A stretch of DNA of 64,000 nt from Moorena producens 3L (GTDB lineage Bacteria; Cyanobacteriota; Cyanobacteriia; Cyanobacteriales; Coleofasciculaceae). The position numbers and the translations under genes are program-made. Where the stretch lies: contig NZ_GL890940.1 in assembly GCF_000211815.1 (NCBI RefSeq), forward strand, positions 1-64,000, given 5' to 3'. The notes below the pieces were generated by a model. That model was not told where the DNA came from. It saw only the letters and a list, made by a program, of their open reading frames with translations, and searched no databases. Positions 63,709 through 64,000 of this stretch are shown one piece after another; within the stretch, counting starts at the first letter, position 1, and every line of letters begins with the position of its first letter.

Positions 63709-64000
63709 TTTATCGCAGTTATGAGGTACAGTATTTTTTGACGTTGATTCCCTGTTTTGATGCAGCGCATCCCGATTACCGATTACCGATTACCGATTAC
63801 CGATTACCGATTACCGATTACCGATTACCGATTACCGATTACCGATTACCGATTACCGATTACCGATTACCGATTACCGATTACCGATTACCGATTACCG
63901 ATTACCGATTACCGATTACCGATTACCGATTACCGATTACCGATTACCGATTACCGATTACCGATTACCTAAAATCCCGAAATTGTGTACCTCATAGCTA
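63709..64000. repeat. TATAGC/GAGGTAC element, copy C, with 28 CGATTAC heptamers as core
   Basis: Left arm GCGTTTATCGCAGTTATGAGGTAC and right arm GTACCTCATAGCTA (running into the window edge) match copies A and B, but the core is replaced by a spacer and exactly 28 uninterrupted CGATTAC units (63773-63968). The array has no base change among units, so it is young or homogenised. Confidence 0.85.

Noticed and set aside
63757..63972. 71-codon frame made of YRLPITD repeats
   Set aside because: It is only the translation of 28 CGATTAC heptamers; three units per 21 bases keep it open in any phase without stops.
1..64000. tRNA or rRNA genes
   Set aside because: I looked for T-loop GTTCGAATC-type signatures and rRNA segments and found none that fold; a tRNAscan run would settle it.

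Overview
The window looks like a chromosome segment of a large-genome, repeat-rich filamentous cyanobacterium, most like Moorena/Moorea-type marine Oscillatoriales; the taxon is my inference. The signs are phylloquinone (vitamin K1) genes, many GCGATCGC (HIP1) octamers, DUF1822 and CHASE2/CHAT proteins, a sucrase/ferredoxin-like protein, a Kir-type channel and heavy loading with heptanucleotide tandem repeats. No rRNA, tRNA or CRISPR array was recognised.

Layout. 1-2145 is the 5' part of a group II intron (minus strand) whose maturase is broken by a 107-bp palindromic element and a C-terminal frameshift. 2557-4572 is a membrane protein with a DnaJ-like zinc motif. 5127-14395 holds the phylloquinone genes menH and menF (minus), a methyltransferase (minus), then menA, menG, menC and menE (plus), followed by dusA. 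15.8-25.2 kb is an accessory island: a tandem pair of Rpn-type nucleases, a three-gene CHAT/TPR locus whose membrane-protein gene is split by an IS630 element, and a small gene with a consensus promoter. The DHNA-CoA thioesterase of the phylloquinone pathway follows at 25.4 kb. 26-30.9 kb has a hydrolase, a GNAT enzyme and a possible operon of a 52-residue peptide, a JmjC/cupin oxygenase and a sucrase/ferredoxin-like protein. A second copy of the same IS630, a Na/Pi transporter, a carotenoid-desaturase-like flavoprotein and a decayed IS200/IS605 tnpB element follow. 38.1-42.5 kb is a sigma-factor-like / DUF1822 / CHAT-CHASE2 module. Then come a threonine/serine ammonia-lyase, a toxin-antitoxin pair split by another IS630, a sixfold 63-bp hairpin array, an SGNH-like exported protein, a large Ig/cadherin-like adhesin, an acyl-CoA dehydrogenase, a decayed ISAs1-like element, two paralogous membrane proteins, a potassium channel, dnaG, and a broken Rpn-like gene next to a promoter-driven structured RNA element.

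How it works together. The core genes make phylloquinone for photosystem I (chorismate to isochorismate, SHCHC, OSB, OSB-CoA, DHNA-CoA hydrolysis, prenylation, methylation); menD and menB are not here. The rest is mobile or regulatory. Several families of short palindromic elements (107 bp, 44 bp, 63-66 bp and two families with terminal inverted repeats) have inserted into genes and into each other, and heptamer arrays border or supply the 3' ends of several genes.

Most interesting items: (i) the 107-bp palindromic element in three copies, with an empty site in the same window, compensatory stem changes and one copy whose core is flipped relative to its flanks; (ii) an orphan IS200/IS605-like element at about 62.7-63.3 kb with a perfect consensus promoter and a ~400-nt structured RNA but no protein; (iii) the possible peptide-modification operon at 28.2-30.9 kb; (iv) the CHAT/TPR locus with a candidate membrane effector.
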